Under the pieces are notes generated by a model that was not told the DNA's origin, ran no database searches, and was given only the letters and a program-made list of their open reading frames with translations. A stretch of DNA of 64,000 nt from JAFAHD01 sp963772515. GTDB taxonomy: Bacteria > Vulcanimicrobiota > Vulcanimicrobiia > Eremiobacterales > Eremiobacteraceae. Positions 26,066-34,472 of this stretch are shown piece by piece. The translations under genes were made by a program, and so were the position numbers. The stretch spans positions 248,001-312,000 of the forward strand of contig CAVYXC010000004.1 in NCBI GenBank assembly GCA_963772515.1. The letters are read 5' to 3'. Position 1 is the stretch's first letter. Each line of letters begins with the position of its first letter.

Positions 26066-27142
26066 ATGGGTGGGGATCTCAACCTTGATCGCCGCGGATT
26101 CTTTGGCACGGCGGCGATGACGCTCATTGCAGCCGAGCTTGGCATGTTCAAGCCCGCGAGCGCGCAAACAGGCAGCGCTGTCGCGGCGGCTTCGGTGGGC
26201 GACGGAGGAAATCAAACGATGAACCTGACGCCATCGGCTCCAAAGAATACGTCGTTTGCGTCGATGAAGCAGGTCAACGCGGGCGTTTTGAACATCGGCT
26301 ACGCAGAAGCCGGCCCGGCCAACGGTCAGCCGGTGATCCTGCTGCACGGCTGGCCGTTCGACATTCACGCCTACGTCGATGTCGCACCGCTGCTCGCGCA
26401 GGCCGGCTATCGCGTGATCGTTCCGTTCCAACGCGGCTATGGCTCGACGACATTCCTTTCCGCCGACACATTCCGCACCGCGCAGCAATCGGTCTGCGGC
26501 CAAGACGTCGTCAACCTGATGGACGCTCTCAGCATCAAGCAGGCGATCCTCGGCGGTTTTGATATCGGATCGCGGACGGCGGCCGTCGTGGCGATCCTAT
26601 GGCCCGAACGCGTGAAGGCGTTGGTGATCACAAGCGGTTACTTGATCGCCAATGTGCCAGCGAACGCGCAGCCGGCGCCACCGCCGGCCGAATACGCATT
26701 TTGGTATCAGTGGTATTTCACGACGCAGCGCGGGGTGCTCGGCTACACGAAGTATACCTACGATTTCAATAAGTTCGTCTGGTCGCTCCAGTCACCGAAA
26801 TGGCATTTCACCGATGCGACCTATGACAACACAGCCGCGTCGTTCAAGAATCCCGATCATGTCGCGATGGTGATCCATAACTACCGCTGGCGCATCGGCC
26901 TCGCGCCGGGCGACCCGAAGTACGACAGCTACGAGACCAAGCTCTACGCCGGTCCACCCATCGGTCAACCCACGATCACGGTCGCGACCGATTTCGATGG
27001 CGCGAATGCCCCTGGCACCGCGTACCGGAGCAAGTTCACCGGCAAATATTCGCACCAGATCCTCAACGGCATCGGTCACGACGTGCCGCAGGAGGCGCCG
27101 CAAGCGTTTTCGGACGCGATCGTCACAGTCGCCGGCTACTAG
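26066..27142 (+). CDS. Tat-exported alpha/beta hydrolase with Asp nucleophile
   Basis: 358 residues; ATG 26066 is preceded by GGAGGGGAAG. The Tat leader is LDRRGFFGTAAMTLIAA. The fold has HGWPFD (94-99), the elbow GGFDIGS with Asp166, and GHDVPQEAP near residue 336 with the catalytic His. It is related to the haloalkane dehalogenase/epoxide hydrolase group but distinct from the EHN-type enzyme at 20.7 kb. It is the last gene of element 2, about 160 bases before the right-end motif. Confidence 0.83.
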   Translation: MGGDLNLDRRGFFGTAAMTLIAAELGMFKPASAQTGSAVAAASVGDGGNQTMNLTPSAPKNTSFASMKQVNAGVLNIGYAEAGPANGQPVILLHGWPFDIHAYVDVAPLLAQAGYRVIVPFQRGYGSTTFLSADTFRTAQQSVCGQDVVNLMDALSIKQAILGGFDIGSRTAAVVAILWPERVKALVITSGYLIANVPANAQPAPPPAEYAFWYQWYFTTQRGVLGYTKYTYDFNKFVWSLQSPKWHFTDATYDNTAASFKNPDHVAMVIHNYRWRIGLAPGDPKYDSYETKLYAGPPIGQPTITVATDFDGANAPGTAYRSKFTGKYSHQILNGIGHDVPQEAPQAFSDAIVTVAGY

Positions 27143-27333
27143 ATAGTTAACGGTGACGGCGCGCTGGTTAGGGGAGCGGACGTTTCTCTGCAATCACCGG
27201 ACGTCCGCGCGGGCGCAAATCAAACCGGACGTTTCACCAATTCGCCCGCGAATGTTCAGGGAGCCAAGTGATGTCCGTGTGTCAGAACGTGTGTCAAGAG
27301 GGCCACAAACCCCTATCACACAAGGATAGTGCA
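27143..27333. other. Right end of element 2
   Basis: No gene. It contains an inverted pair GCGGACGT/ACGTCCGC (27176-27207), a direct pair GTGTGTCA at 27277-27284 and 27289-27296, and the 27-bp end motif at 27306-27332 shared with 12344-12370. The word GTGTCA also occurs near the left end of this element (12529-12534). Confidence 0.65.
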
Positions 27334-27380
27334 TCTGACTGTTAATCAGAATGTCGTTGGTTCGAGTCCAACTCGGGGAG
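27334..27380 (+). repeat. att copy 3: 3' half of tRNA-Asn
   Basis: Identical to 11699-11745 of the intact tRNA. The downstream sequence through the terminator (hairpin AAAGCGCCGATTCC with TCGGCGCTTT, 27398-27429) is also shared. There is no tRNA 5' half. Confidence 0.94.
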
Positions 27381-27615
27381 CATTGATTCTACAAGCCAAA
27401 GCGCCGATTCCGTAAGGGATCGGCGCTTTAGTTTAAGGTTTTCGTTCGACCGTGATCGCGCGCGGGACTCGGCTCTGGCGGGGACGTCGCTGTTCACGGC
27501 GAAGGCGCTCGCGCGCCGCTCGTGACGGATAGCAGCTAGCCACTACCCCTGAGCGTTGATCCCGCTCTCGAGGTCGGTCGCGTTTATCAGCAGCTCGGCG
27601 GCCGAGGAGTCGAAT
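27381..27615. other. Left end of element 3
   Basis: Starts with the tRNA terminator homologue at 27398-27429 and then drifts from the other left ends after about 50 bases. GAGGAG at 27603-27608 serves the next gene. No other gene seen. Confidence 0.6.
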
Positions 27616-28758
27616 ATGTATTTCAACGATGATTCACTGTATCCGGAGAACATGGAGCCACTCATCATCACAGCGGCGCCGTACGGACCGGCTTGGATCC
27701 CCGGTGACGCCGACATCCCGGTGACCTGGAAGGAACAAGTCCAAGCTGCGATCGACTGTCAAAATGCAGGTGCGACACATCTGCACATCCACGTGCGCAA
27801 CCCAGCGACCGGTCGTGGTTCGAAGGATTTCGAGCAGTTTAACGAGTTCATCGGCATGCTCAAACAGGCCGTGCCTAAGATGATTCTGTCGGTCGGTGGA
27901 TCCATCTCCTTCGCACCCAAGGGCGATGCGGCGGCCAAATGGCTGGACTACGACACGCGTCACATGCTCACTGAGCTCGACCCCAAGCCAGATCAGGTGA
28001 CGATTGCCATCGGCACCGGGATGATGGATGTGGTCCAGATGTGGAGCGAAGACGACATCAAAGGCACGCATCTGGAAAAGGACGAGAAGGCGCGAGAAGC
28101 CTGGGTCGGTCTGTGGGCCGACGCCGGACCGGCGTTTTACATCGAACACCTCAAGCGCTTGCGCGCGAACGGCATCCAGCCATATTTCATGCTAGGTCAT
28201 ATCCACCAGCTCGAAATCGTGGAGCGCTTGATCCGCAAAGGCCTCTATATGGGGCCGCTCAATCACTGCCTGGTGGCCATCGGCGGCGGATGCGCCGGAC
28301 GTAATCCGTTCGATTGGATGGAGTACTTGCGTCGCTCACCTCAGGGCTCCGTGCTGAGCTGGGAGAACACGATGCGCGGCGTGATTCCGATGTGCGCGAT
28401 GGCCGTCGTGCTCGGCATTCACGTCCGTGTCGGCAACGAGGATAATCTCTGGCGAGTCAAAGGCGAGCGTTTCCCATCGGCCAAGCAAGTGGAGCAGATG
28501 GCGAACCTTGCGAACGCGTATGGCCGAAAAGTCGCCACCAACGAGGAAGCACGCGCTATTATGCAGGTGGGCACCTGGTACGATAGCATCGACGAGACGC
28601 TGCTCAAGCTCGGGCTGCCGCCGAACCGCAAGGAGGGTGAGCCCGGCTTCTTGGTCTGGAAAACCACCGGCAAGAAAGGCCTCAATCCGGAGGCGTCGGA
28701 TTCCCATCCGATGGCCTACTGCATGGTGCCGCCCGAACCGGCAGCGCCCGTTCGTTAG
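27616..28758 (+). CDS. Beta-keto acid cleavage enzyme (BKACE, DUF849)
   Basis: 380 residues from ATG 27616, preceded by GAGGAG. The family condenses a beta-keto acid with acetyl-CoA and splits it into an acetoacetyl derivative and a CoA ester, using Zn bound by His residues: HLHIHVRNPATG near residue 58 and the later GHIHQLE near 193. The C-terminal MARG-like segment and length fit. It heads a four-gene operon with VOC, Rieske and CMD proteins. Substrate cannot be told from sequence. Confidence 0.88.
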   Translation: MYFNDDSLYPENMEPLIITAAPYGPAWIPGDADIPVTWKEQVQAAIDCQNAGATHLHIHVRNPATGRGSKDFEQFNEFIGMLKQAVPKMILSVGGSISFAPKGDAAAKWLDYDTRHMLTELDPKPDQVTIAIGTGMMDVVQMWSEDDIKGTHLEKDEKAREAWVGLWADAGPAFYIEHLKRLRANGIQPYFMLGHIHQLEIVERLIRKGLYMGPLNHCLVAIGGGCAGRNPFDWMEYLRRSPQGSVLSWENTMRGVIPMCAMAVVLGIHVRVGNEDNLWRVKGERFPSAKQVEQMANLANAYGRKVATNEEARAIMQVGTWYDSIDETLLKLGLPPNRKEGEPGFLVWKTTGKKGLNPEASDSHPMAYCMVPPEPAAPVR

Positions 28759-28776
28759 CACAATTTCGGAGATACC

Positions 28777-29169
28777 GTGTCCAACTCAGTGACGCATTTC
28801 GAGATCTACGCGCGAGAACCGGCCGAGCTGGCCGAATTCTACAGACAGCTCTTGGGCTGGCACATCGAAAAAGCCGTCGGAGTCGATTACTTCTTCATCC
28901 AAACCGGTCCCGACAAGGATGGGGCGCTTCGGGGCGGACTCCTGCGCCGCCCGATAGAGGGCCCACGCAGCTGGGTGAATTACGTCCACGTCGATTCTTT
29001 GGAGAATACGCTCGATCGGCTCCAACAACTCGGCGGGAAAGTCGTGCACCCGAAGAGCGCTGTGCCGAAAACCGGTTGGTACGCGGTCGTGGAGGACCCG
29101 CAGGGCAATATCTTCGCGCTTTTCCAGCCGGACCCGAAAGCGTTCCCGCCACTGGAAGCTGAGATCTGA
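28777..29169 (+). CDS. VOC protein of the BKACE operon
   Basis: 130 residues from GTG 28777. HFEIYAREPAELAEFYRQLLGW starts the fold and the end carries VVEDPQGNIFALFQPD with the distal Glu position replaced by a non-acidic residue. It resembles the predicted-enzyme VOC group related to lactoylglutathione lyase rather than the three VOC paralogs of element 2. It is 18 bases after the BKACE gene and one base before the Rieske gene. Confidence 0.82.
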   Translation: MSNSVTHFEIYAREPAELAEFYRQLLGWHIEKAVGVDYFFIQTGPDKDGALRGGLLRRPIEGPRSWVNYVHVDSLENTLDRLQQLGGKVVHPKSAVPKTGWYAVVEDPQGNIFALFQPDPKAFPPLEAEI

Positions 29170-29170
29170 C

Positions 29171-29476
29171 GTGTCGAATTTCATCGAAGTCATGAATCTT
29201 GACGCACTGCCGGCCGGCAAGGGCACGACGGTCACGGTGGACGGCAGGGACGTCGCGATATTCAACGTCGACGGACACATATACGCCATCGACGATTCCT
29301 GCGCTCATGCCGGCGCGTCATTAGGGTGGGGACGATTTGAGGGCAACGTCGTGACGTGCCGCGCTCATGGGATGAAGTTCGACGTGACGACGGGCAAGGT
29401 CGTCGGCAACCCGGTGGTCGGCGTCGCGAAATACGACGCAAAAGTCGAGGCGGGCAACATCCTGGTATCGATCTAG
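29171..29476 (+). CDS. Rieske-type ferredoxin
   Basis: 101 residues from GTG 29171. The Fe2S2 ligands are visible as CAHAG near residue 39 and CRAHGMKFD near residue 58, the two Cys-x-His boxes of biphenyl-dioxygenase-type ferredoxins. It would deliver electrons to an oxygenase, but no Rieske oxygenase alpha subunit is next to it. It lies between VOC and CMD genes. Confidence 0.9.
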   Translation: MSNFIEVMNLDALPAGKGTTVTVDGRDVAIFNVDGHIYAIDDSCAHAGASLGWGRFEGNVVTCRAHGMKFDVTTGKVVGNPVVGVAKYDAKVEAGNILVSI

Positions 29477-29502
29477 GTATCGCAAGATCGAGGAGGACTG
29501 AA

Positions 29503-30294
29503 GTGAATTCGAGCACACCAACGGGCGCGACGCCGGCGATCGAGGCCGTGGCGGAAGCGGGTCGATGGGCCCAAGCGCTCGACCTGCTTCGCGAGTGGGA
29601 TCCGCAGTGGACCGAAAAATATACCGCGATGGCGATCAATCCATGGACCAACGGCGCGCTCTCCGCAAAAGAGATTCAGCTGATCGCGCTTGGGCTCAAC
29701 GCGTCGATCACCGAGCTTGATGGTACCGCCTTGCGCCGCCACGTCCGCGCCGCGCTGCATGCCGGCGCCACGCGCGAAGAGATACTCGAAGTTCTGAAGA
29801 TGGCAGCCATTCTTGCCCTACATTCGATGAGCTTGGGCGCTACGATCCTCATCGAGGAGGCGAAAGCGGCGGGCAAGCCGGCTTCGTCGAAGCCGAAATT
29901 GCCCACGCCTGCCTGCGACCAAATGCGCGCGCTCGGGCAATGGAATCAAGCATGGGATCCGTTTTACGAGCTTGACCCGGTTTGGACCGACCAGTTCATC
30001 TCGGCCGGCACGGGTTTTTATACAAGCGGTGTTCTTACGCCGAAGTTCGTGGAACTCATAAGCATCGGTTTTGACGCGGCCATCACCCACATGTACGCGC
30101 CCGGCACTCGTCGTCATATCAAGGCTGCCCTTGCGCTCGGAGCCAGTATAGAGGAGATAATGACGGTGCTCAAGCTGTGCGTCTCGCAGGGGGCAAACGC
30201 GTTGGACTTTGGAGTCCCGATTCTGGCAGAAGAGGTCGCGGCATATGAGGGCAGGGGCGAGCTTGGCGAGGGGAATAGGCCGCAAGATCGATGA
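29503..30294 (+). CDS. Tandem carboxymuconolactone decarboxylase-like protein
   Basis: 263 residues from GTG 29503, preceded by AGGAGG. It has two CMD domains: residues about 35-115 (ALNASITELDGTALRRHVRA) and about 155-240 (GFDAAITHMYAPGTRRHIKA). The AhpD CxxC peroxidase pair is absent; the first domain has LHSMSLG and the second has one cysteine (KLCVSQGAN), so a decarboxylase or lactonase-like role is more likely than a peroxidase. It is the last gene before att copy 4. Confidence 0.85.
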   Translation: MNSSTPTGATPAIEAVAEAGRWAQALDLLREWDPQWTEKYTAMAINPWTNGALSAKEIQLIALGLNASITELDGTALRRHVRAALHAGATREEILEVLKMAAILALHSMSLGATILIEEAKAAGKPASSKPKLPTPACDQMRALGQWNQAWDPFYELDPVWTDQFISAGTGFYTSGVLTPKFVELISIGFDAAITHMYAPGTRRHIKAALALGASIEEIMTVLKLCVSQGANALDFGVPILAEEVAAYEGRGELGEGNRPQDR

Positions 30295-30311
30295 CCGGCG
30301 CTTAGATAACG

Positions 30312-30356
30312 TGACTGTTAATCAGAATGTCGTTGGTTCGAGTCCAACTCGGGGAG
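30312..30356 (+). repeat. att copy 4: 3' half of tRNA-Asn
   Basis: Matches 11701-11745 exactly. It is followed by the best of the four hairpins, a perfect 14-bp stem AAAGCGCCGATTCC/GGAATCGGCGCTTT (30374-30406) around GTCAA. The upstream 27-bp end motif is not present here. This may be the original chromosomal 3' end of the tRNA gene. Confidence 0.93.
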
Positions 30357-30373
30357 CATTGATTCTACAAGCA

Positions 30374-30406
30374 AAAGCGCCGATTCCGTCAAGGAATCGG
30401 CGCTTT
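30374..30406 (+). terminator. Perfect hairpin after att copy 4
   Basis: 14-bp stem with a 5-base loop. No long T-run follows (CATTGGG), so it is either a weak terminator or a remnant. Confidence 0.6.
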
Positions 30407-30490
30407 CATTGGGCGAGACTGCGAGCGAGCGCGTGGCGAGCGTACGGGCCACTAGGGGCAGGGGAAGGCGATTGGGAAGAAACGGCGACC

Positions 30491-31387
30491 ATGAAATACC
30501 GCGTTCTCGGCCAGACCGGCGAGCGCGTCTCCATCGTCGGCGTCGGCGGTTTCCACCTCAGCAAACCTGAAGATCCACTGCTCGCGATCCGCATCGTGCG
30601 CACGGCGCTGGATAACGGCGTCAACTTCCTCGACAATAGCTGGGACTATGGCGAGGGCGAGAGCGAGCGGCGGATGGGTCGTGCTCTGCGCGATGGATAT
30701 CGTGACAAAGCGTTCCTGATGACCAAGATCGACGGCCGTAGCGCCAAAGGCGCGGCGACGCAGCTCGAGCAGTCCTTGCAGCGCCTTCAGACAGACCACG
30801 TCGACCTCTTGCAGTTCCACGAAGTGATCCGCATGGAAGAACCAGAGCGCATCTTCGCCCCAGGCGGCGCACTCGAAGCCGTGCTTAAGGCGCGCGAGCA
30901 AGGCAAAACACGCTACATCGGGTTCACCGGTCACAAGAGTCCCGAGATCCACAGACATATGCTCGAGGTTGCGGACCAGCATAACTTCCGTTTCGATACG
31001 CTACAGATGCCGCTCAACGTCATGGACGCGCACTTTCACAGCTTCGAGCACATGGTGCTTCCCATAGCGGTGCGCAAGCAAATGGGCGTTCTCGGTATGA
31101 AATCGATGGGCGATCCGTTCGTGCTGCACAGCAGTGGCCTCAGCGCGCAGGAGTGCCTGCGCTACGCGATGAGCCTGCTGGTGAGCGTGACCATCACCGG
31201 GATGGATTCCATGGCGATCCTGCAACAGGCGCTCGACGTGGTCGAGAACTTCCAGCCGTTGACGCCGCAAGAGCGTACGGCACTGCTGGCAAGAACCGCG
31301 AACGCTGCCAAGGATGGCGAATCCGAGCGTTACAAAGTCAGCCAGCATTTCGACAGCACCGAGTTGCATCCCGAGTGGCTCTCATGA
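30491..31387 (+). CDS. Aldo/keto reductase
   Basis: 298 residues from ATG 30491. NAD(P)H-dependent carbonyl reductase fold: Asp in FLDNSWDYG near residue 45, catalytic Tyr in the same block, Lys in FLMTKIDG, and His in LLQFHEVI. The C-terminal part (VSVTITGMDSMAILQQALD) fits the family. It overlaps the next gene by 4 bases. It is the first chromosomal gene after the tandem elements. Confidence 0.88.
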   Translation: MKYRVLGQTGERVSIVGVGGFHLSKPEDPLLAIRIVRTALDNGVNFLDNSWDYGEGESERRMGRALRDGYRDKAFLMTKIDGRSAKGAATQLEQSLQRLQTDHVDLLQFHEVIRMEEPERIFAPGGALEAVLKAREQGKTRYIGFTGHKSPEIHRHMLEVADQHNFRFDTLQMPLNVMDAHFHSFEHMVLPIAVRKQMGVLGMKSMGDPFVLHSSGLSAQECLRYAMSLLVSVTITGMDSMAILQQALDVVENFQPLTPQERTALLARTANAAKDGESERYKVSQHFDSTELHPEWLS

Positions 31388-32655
31388 TCGCTGCCGTGGC
31401 CGTCGCCCTTCAGTTAGCTGTCATCCCCGCGCAGATGATCCAGCATGTGGTCATCGTCATTCAAGAGAATCGAAGCGTTGACAATCTCTTCAACGGATTT
31501 CCCGGCGCGGATACGGTTCAATCCGGCAAACGCCACAATGGTTCCATCGTCCGGCTGCATGCGGTCAGCCTCAATGACCCGGTCGACGTCGATCACGCTC
31601 GTCAGACGTTCCTCAATTCGTACGACGGCGGAAAGATGGATGGCTTTAACACGATCGGGACCTTGCCGAAACGAGATGGCGACTACTCCTATGCGTTCGT
31701 GCCTCGCAGCGAAACGCAGCCTTACTGGACGCTAGCTCGCAACTTCACGTTCGCCGACGAGACGTTCGAATCGGTCGGCGGCCCAAGCTTTCCCGCTCAC
31801 CAATACCTGATCTCCGGCGAGTCGGGCACCGCCGTCGATAACCCGACTCGCACGGCGAAAGATGTCTTTTGGTGGGGATGCGATTCCCCCAAGGGCGTGA
31901 CCGTCGCGCTGCTCGGTCCCAATGGCGCGGATGGGCAAAGGGTTTTTCCCTGCTTCGATTATCCGACGCTCGCCGACGTGCTCGATCAGCATCACGTGAC
32001 CTGGCGCTCGTATGCTCCGACATCAGATGACCTGGGCTCCATTTGGTCGGCCTTTGATGCCATCAAGCATATTCGGTACGGGGCCGATTGGGGCACGAAC
32101 GTCATCACGCCTCAGACGCAGGTGCTCACGGACATCGCCGCGGGAACGCTCCCCGCCGTCTCGTGGGTAACCCCGGATTTTCGCAGTTCCGATCACTCAC
32201 AGTATGGTATCGGCGGTCGCGAGCTGGCCGCGCGGACCGACCTAGGTCCGCAATGGGTCGCATCCATTGCGAACGCGCTTGGCCACAGCAAGCTTTGGCG
32301 TTCGACCGTGCTCATCGTGGTCTGGGATGATTGGGGAGGCTGGTACGATCATGTCGCACCGCCCCAGCTGGACGCGATGGGGTTGGGGTTTCGCGTGCCG
32401 ATGATCGTGATCTCTCCGTATGCGAGGCGAGGATACGTGTCGCACCATCGCCACGAATTCGGCAGCATCCTTAAGTTCACCGAGGAGGTCTTCGGGTTGC
32501 CCGCGATCGGAACGACCGACACCCGCGCAGATGATCTGTCGGATTGCTTCGATTTTGCACAAACGCCCGGTGCATACGTTACCGTCCAAACGGCGGTCAC
32601 CGACGCAGACCTAATCGCGATGCCACCATCAAACGTACCGCCCGACTCGTACTGA
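31384..32655 (+). CDS. Secreted phosphoesterase (phospholipase C/acid phosphatase family)
   Basis: 423 residues; ATG 31384 overlaps the reductase stop (ATGA). Signal peptide MIAAVAVALQLAVIPAQM. Family motifs in order: HVVIVIQENRSVDNLFNGFPGADT, DDWGGWYDHVAPP near residue 317 and SHHRHEFGSILKF near 355. These are the metal-binding and catalytic blocks of PF04185-type phosphoesterases. Substrate may be phospholipid or phosphomonoester. Confidence 0.86.
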   Translation: MIAAVAVALQLAVIPAQMIQHVVIVIQENRSVDNLFNGFPGADTVQSGKRHNGSIVRLHAVSLNDPVDVDHARQTFLNSYDGGKMDGFNTIGTLPKRDGDYSYAFVPRSETQPYWTLARNFTFADETFESVGGPSFPAHQYLISGESGTAVDNPTRTAKDVFWWGCDSPKGVTVALLGPNGADGQRVFPCFDYPTLADVLDQHHVTWRSYAPTSDDLGSIWSAFDAIKHIRYGADWGTNVITPQTQVLTDIAAGTLPAVSWVTPDFRSSDHSQYGIGGRELAARTDLGPQWVASIANALGHSKLWRSTVLIVVWDDWGGWYDHVAPPQLDAMGLGFRVPMIVISPYARRGYVSHHRHEFGSILKFTEEVFGLPAIGTTDTRADDLSDCFDFAQTPGAYVTVQTAVTDADLIAMPPSNVPPDSY

Positions 32656-32664
32656 AAGCACATC

Positions 32665-33627
32665 GTGAGCGGAAGCATGCTTGAGGCCATCGGCGCCGCG
32701 CTGCTCCCGGCCATCATCACCATTATGTTGGGCTATCTCGCGGCCCGCCATCACGATTTTCAGCCAGTCGATGCGTCGACCCTCAATCGGATGGTGATGA
32801 CATACGCGTTGCCGATCGCCATCTTTCTCGCGACAGTCAGCACGACGCGCTCCGCCCTGTTCAAGGACGGTGTTCTGCTCGCCGCATTGGCCATTGCGAT
32901 CGTCGGGCTTTACGCTGCGGTGTTCTTGGTTTGTCGTCTCGGCTTCGGGCTATCGCGCGGGATGAGCGCACTGTTCGCAATGGGCGCTTCCGTACCCAAC
33001 AGCAACTTTGTGGGCTCGGTCGTACTCGGCTCCTTGTACGGCCCGACCAGCGGCATCGTGGTCGCGATCAGCGCGGTTCTCCAGCAGCTCACGGTCGTGC
33101 CCTTGACGATCATTCTGCTCTCGCTGGACTCGAGCGAGAAGACAGCGTCATCATCTGATTCGAACCGCGCGAACGTGCGCAGCAGCGTCCTCAACGCTAT
33201 CAAGCAGCCCGTGGTATGGCTTCCGCTGCTCGGCTTCGCGACCGTACTGCTCGGGGTAACGGTGCCCAAGCTGATCGCCGACTCGCTCCAGTTGTTGGGA
33301 GACACCTCGTCGGGCGTCGCACTGTTCTCGGCGGGGATCATCCTGGCCGGCTACGCGATCACGCTCAGCGGACGAATCCTATTCCTCGTATTCGTCAAGA
33401 ACATTCTACAGCCCGCATTGGTGTGGGGCGGCTTGCTACTGCTGGGGTATAAGAATCCGCTCTTCGGGGAGGCGACGGTCACGGCGGCTCTCCCCATGAT
33501 GGTGCTGCTCGTCATGCTGAGCGTTCAATATCGGGTCGGTGAGAAGGAGGCTGCGCCCGCCTTATTCGTCAGCATCATCGCGTCGCTCGTCACGACGAGC
33601 TTTTTCATCTATCTGACCAGCAGATAG
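32665..33627 (+). CDS. AEC-family transporter
   Basis: 320 residues with ten hydrophobic segments split into two halves by a polar region near residue 155 (DSSEKTASSSDSNRANVRSS). The first helix LLPAIITIMLGYLAAR and LNRMVMTYALPIAIFL fit the auxin efflux/malonate carrier family. The GTG start at 32665 is nine bases after the phosphoesterase; ATG 32677 is an alternative. Substrate is probably an organic anion. Confidence 0.85.
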   Translation: MSGSMLEAIGAALLPAIITIMLGYLAARHHDFQPVDASTLNRMVMTYALPIAIFLATVSTTRSALFKDGVLLAALAIAIVGLYAAVFLVCRLGFGLSRGMSALFAMGASVPNSNFVGSVVLGSLYGPTSGIVVAISAVLQQLTVVPLTIILLSLDSSEKTASSSDSNRANVRSSVLNAIKQPVVWLPLLGFATVLLGVTVPKLIADSLQLLGDTSSGVALFSAGIILAGYAITLSGRILFLVFVKNILQPALVWGGLLLLGYKNPLFGEATVTAALPMMVLLVMLSVQYRVGEKEAAPALFVSIIASLVTTSFFIYLTSR

Positions 33628-33631
33628 ACGC

Positions 33632-34441
33632 TCAGTCGGACGGGATCCGGCACCACGCGCCCACGAGCGCGAGCCACGGCACGACCGTGTTCGATGCCGC
33701 AACTTCTGCTTGGAGCCGCTCTTGAAGCGTATCCATATCCCCTAGTCGCGCGATGGAAAGATCGAGTTTCTCGATCACTGGCTTTTTGCTGCAGAGGGCA
33801 TCGTAAACCCAGCGCGTGAAATCCGGATCGCTGCCGAGCACCATCTCCAAACGCATAAGCGGCTTGGGAAGCCCGGCATCCTGAAAAGCCTTGTGCAACG
33901 CGAGCCCTTGCTCCGTGTTCACGCCCCATTGCTTGGCGCTTTCGTGCAAGACGGAAACGCAGGCAGACCAAAGAGGCAAGTGCGCGGAGAAGAGGACAAA
34001 TGGACTCCACGAGTTCTCTTGAAAGGCGACGGCTCCGCCGCGCCGCACCAGCGCGGACACCGAACGCAGAACCGCCACTGGGTCGGGAAGAAATTGGAGG
34101 ATGAACCGGCCGACGGTTGCATCGAAAAAGGTCTCGCTGGAGAATCGCGTGACATCGCCTTCGATAAAGCGCACATTGTGCAGGCCGGCTTCCGTGGCGC
34201 GAGACCTCGCGCGGTTGATCGAGCGCGAGTCGAACTCTACTCCCACCACCTCGCCGGAAGGACCGACGAGACGCGCGGCAAGCAGAGCGACGTCGCCAAC
34301 CCCGGATCCGAGATCCAAGACACGCTGGCCTGGACCGATGCCCGCCTCACGAAAGAAGTTCTCGGTGATCGGCGCGAGGCGCGCCGCCTGTCGAATGAGA
34401 CGCTCGTGCTCTCCATCTGTGTTGCCAAGTAAAATACTCAG
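33632..34441 (-). CDS. Class I SAM-dependent methyltransferase, unusual start
   Basis: Motif I VLDLGSGVGDVALLAARLVG, then GVEF, motif II FIEGDVTRF and motif III LPDPVAVLRSVSALVRRGGAV are clear. The usual start codons give only a protein beginning inside motif I (TTG at 34318). The frame stays open further upstream and encodes the expected helix GNTDGEHERLIRQAARLAPI, so translation probably begins near CTG 34439-34441 or ATT just after it (269 residues). Substrate unknown. Last gene of a four-gene minus operon. Confidence 0.75.
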   Translation of the reverse strand: MSILLGNTDGEHERLIRQAARLAPITENFFREAGIGPGQRVLDLGSGVGDVALLAARLVGPSGEVVGVEFDSRSINRARSRATEAGLHNVRFIEGDVTRFSSETFFDATVGRFILQFLPDPVAVLRSVSALVRRGGAVAFQENSWSPFVLFSAHLPLWSACVSVLHESAKQWGVNTEQGLALHKAFQDAGLPKPLMRLEMVLGSDPDFTRWVYDALCSKKPVIEKLDLSIARLGDMDTLQERLQAEVAASNTVVPWLALVGAWCRIPSD

Positions 34442-34472
34442 ACATGCATGCAGTCTCGTTCGAACCAGGCCA

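Noticed and set aside
27173..27207. Further copy of the 24-bp palindrome at right end of element 2
   Set aside because: Starts GGAGCGGACGT and has an inverted arm, but the loop is 16 bases and the arms differ; kept only as part of the end-region note.
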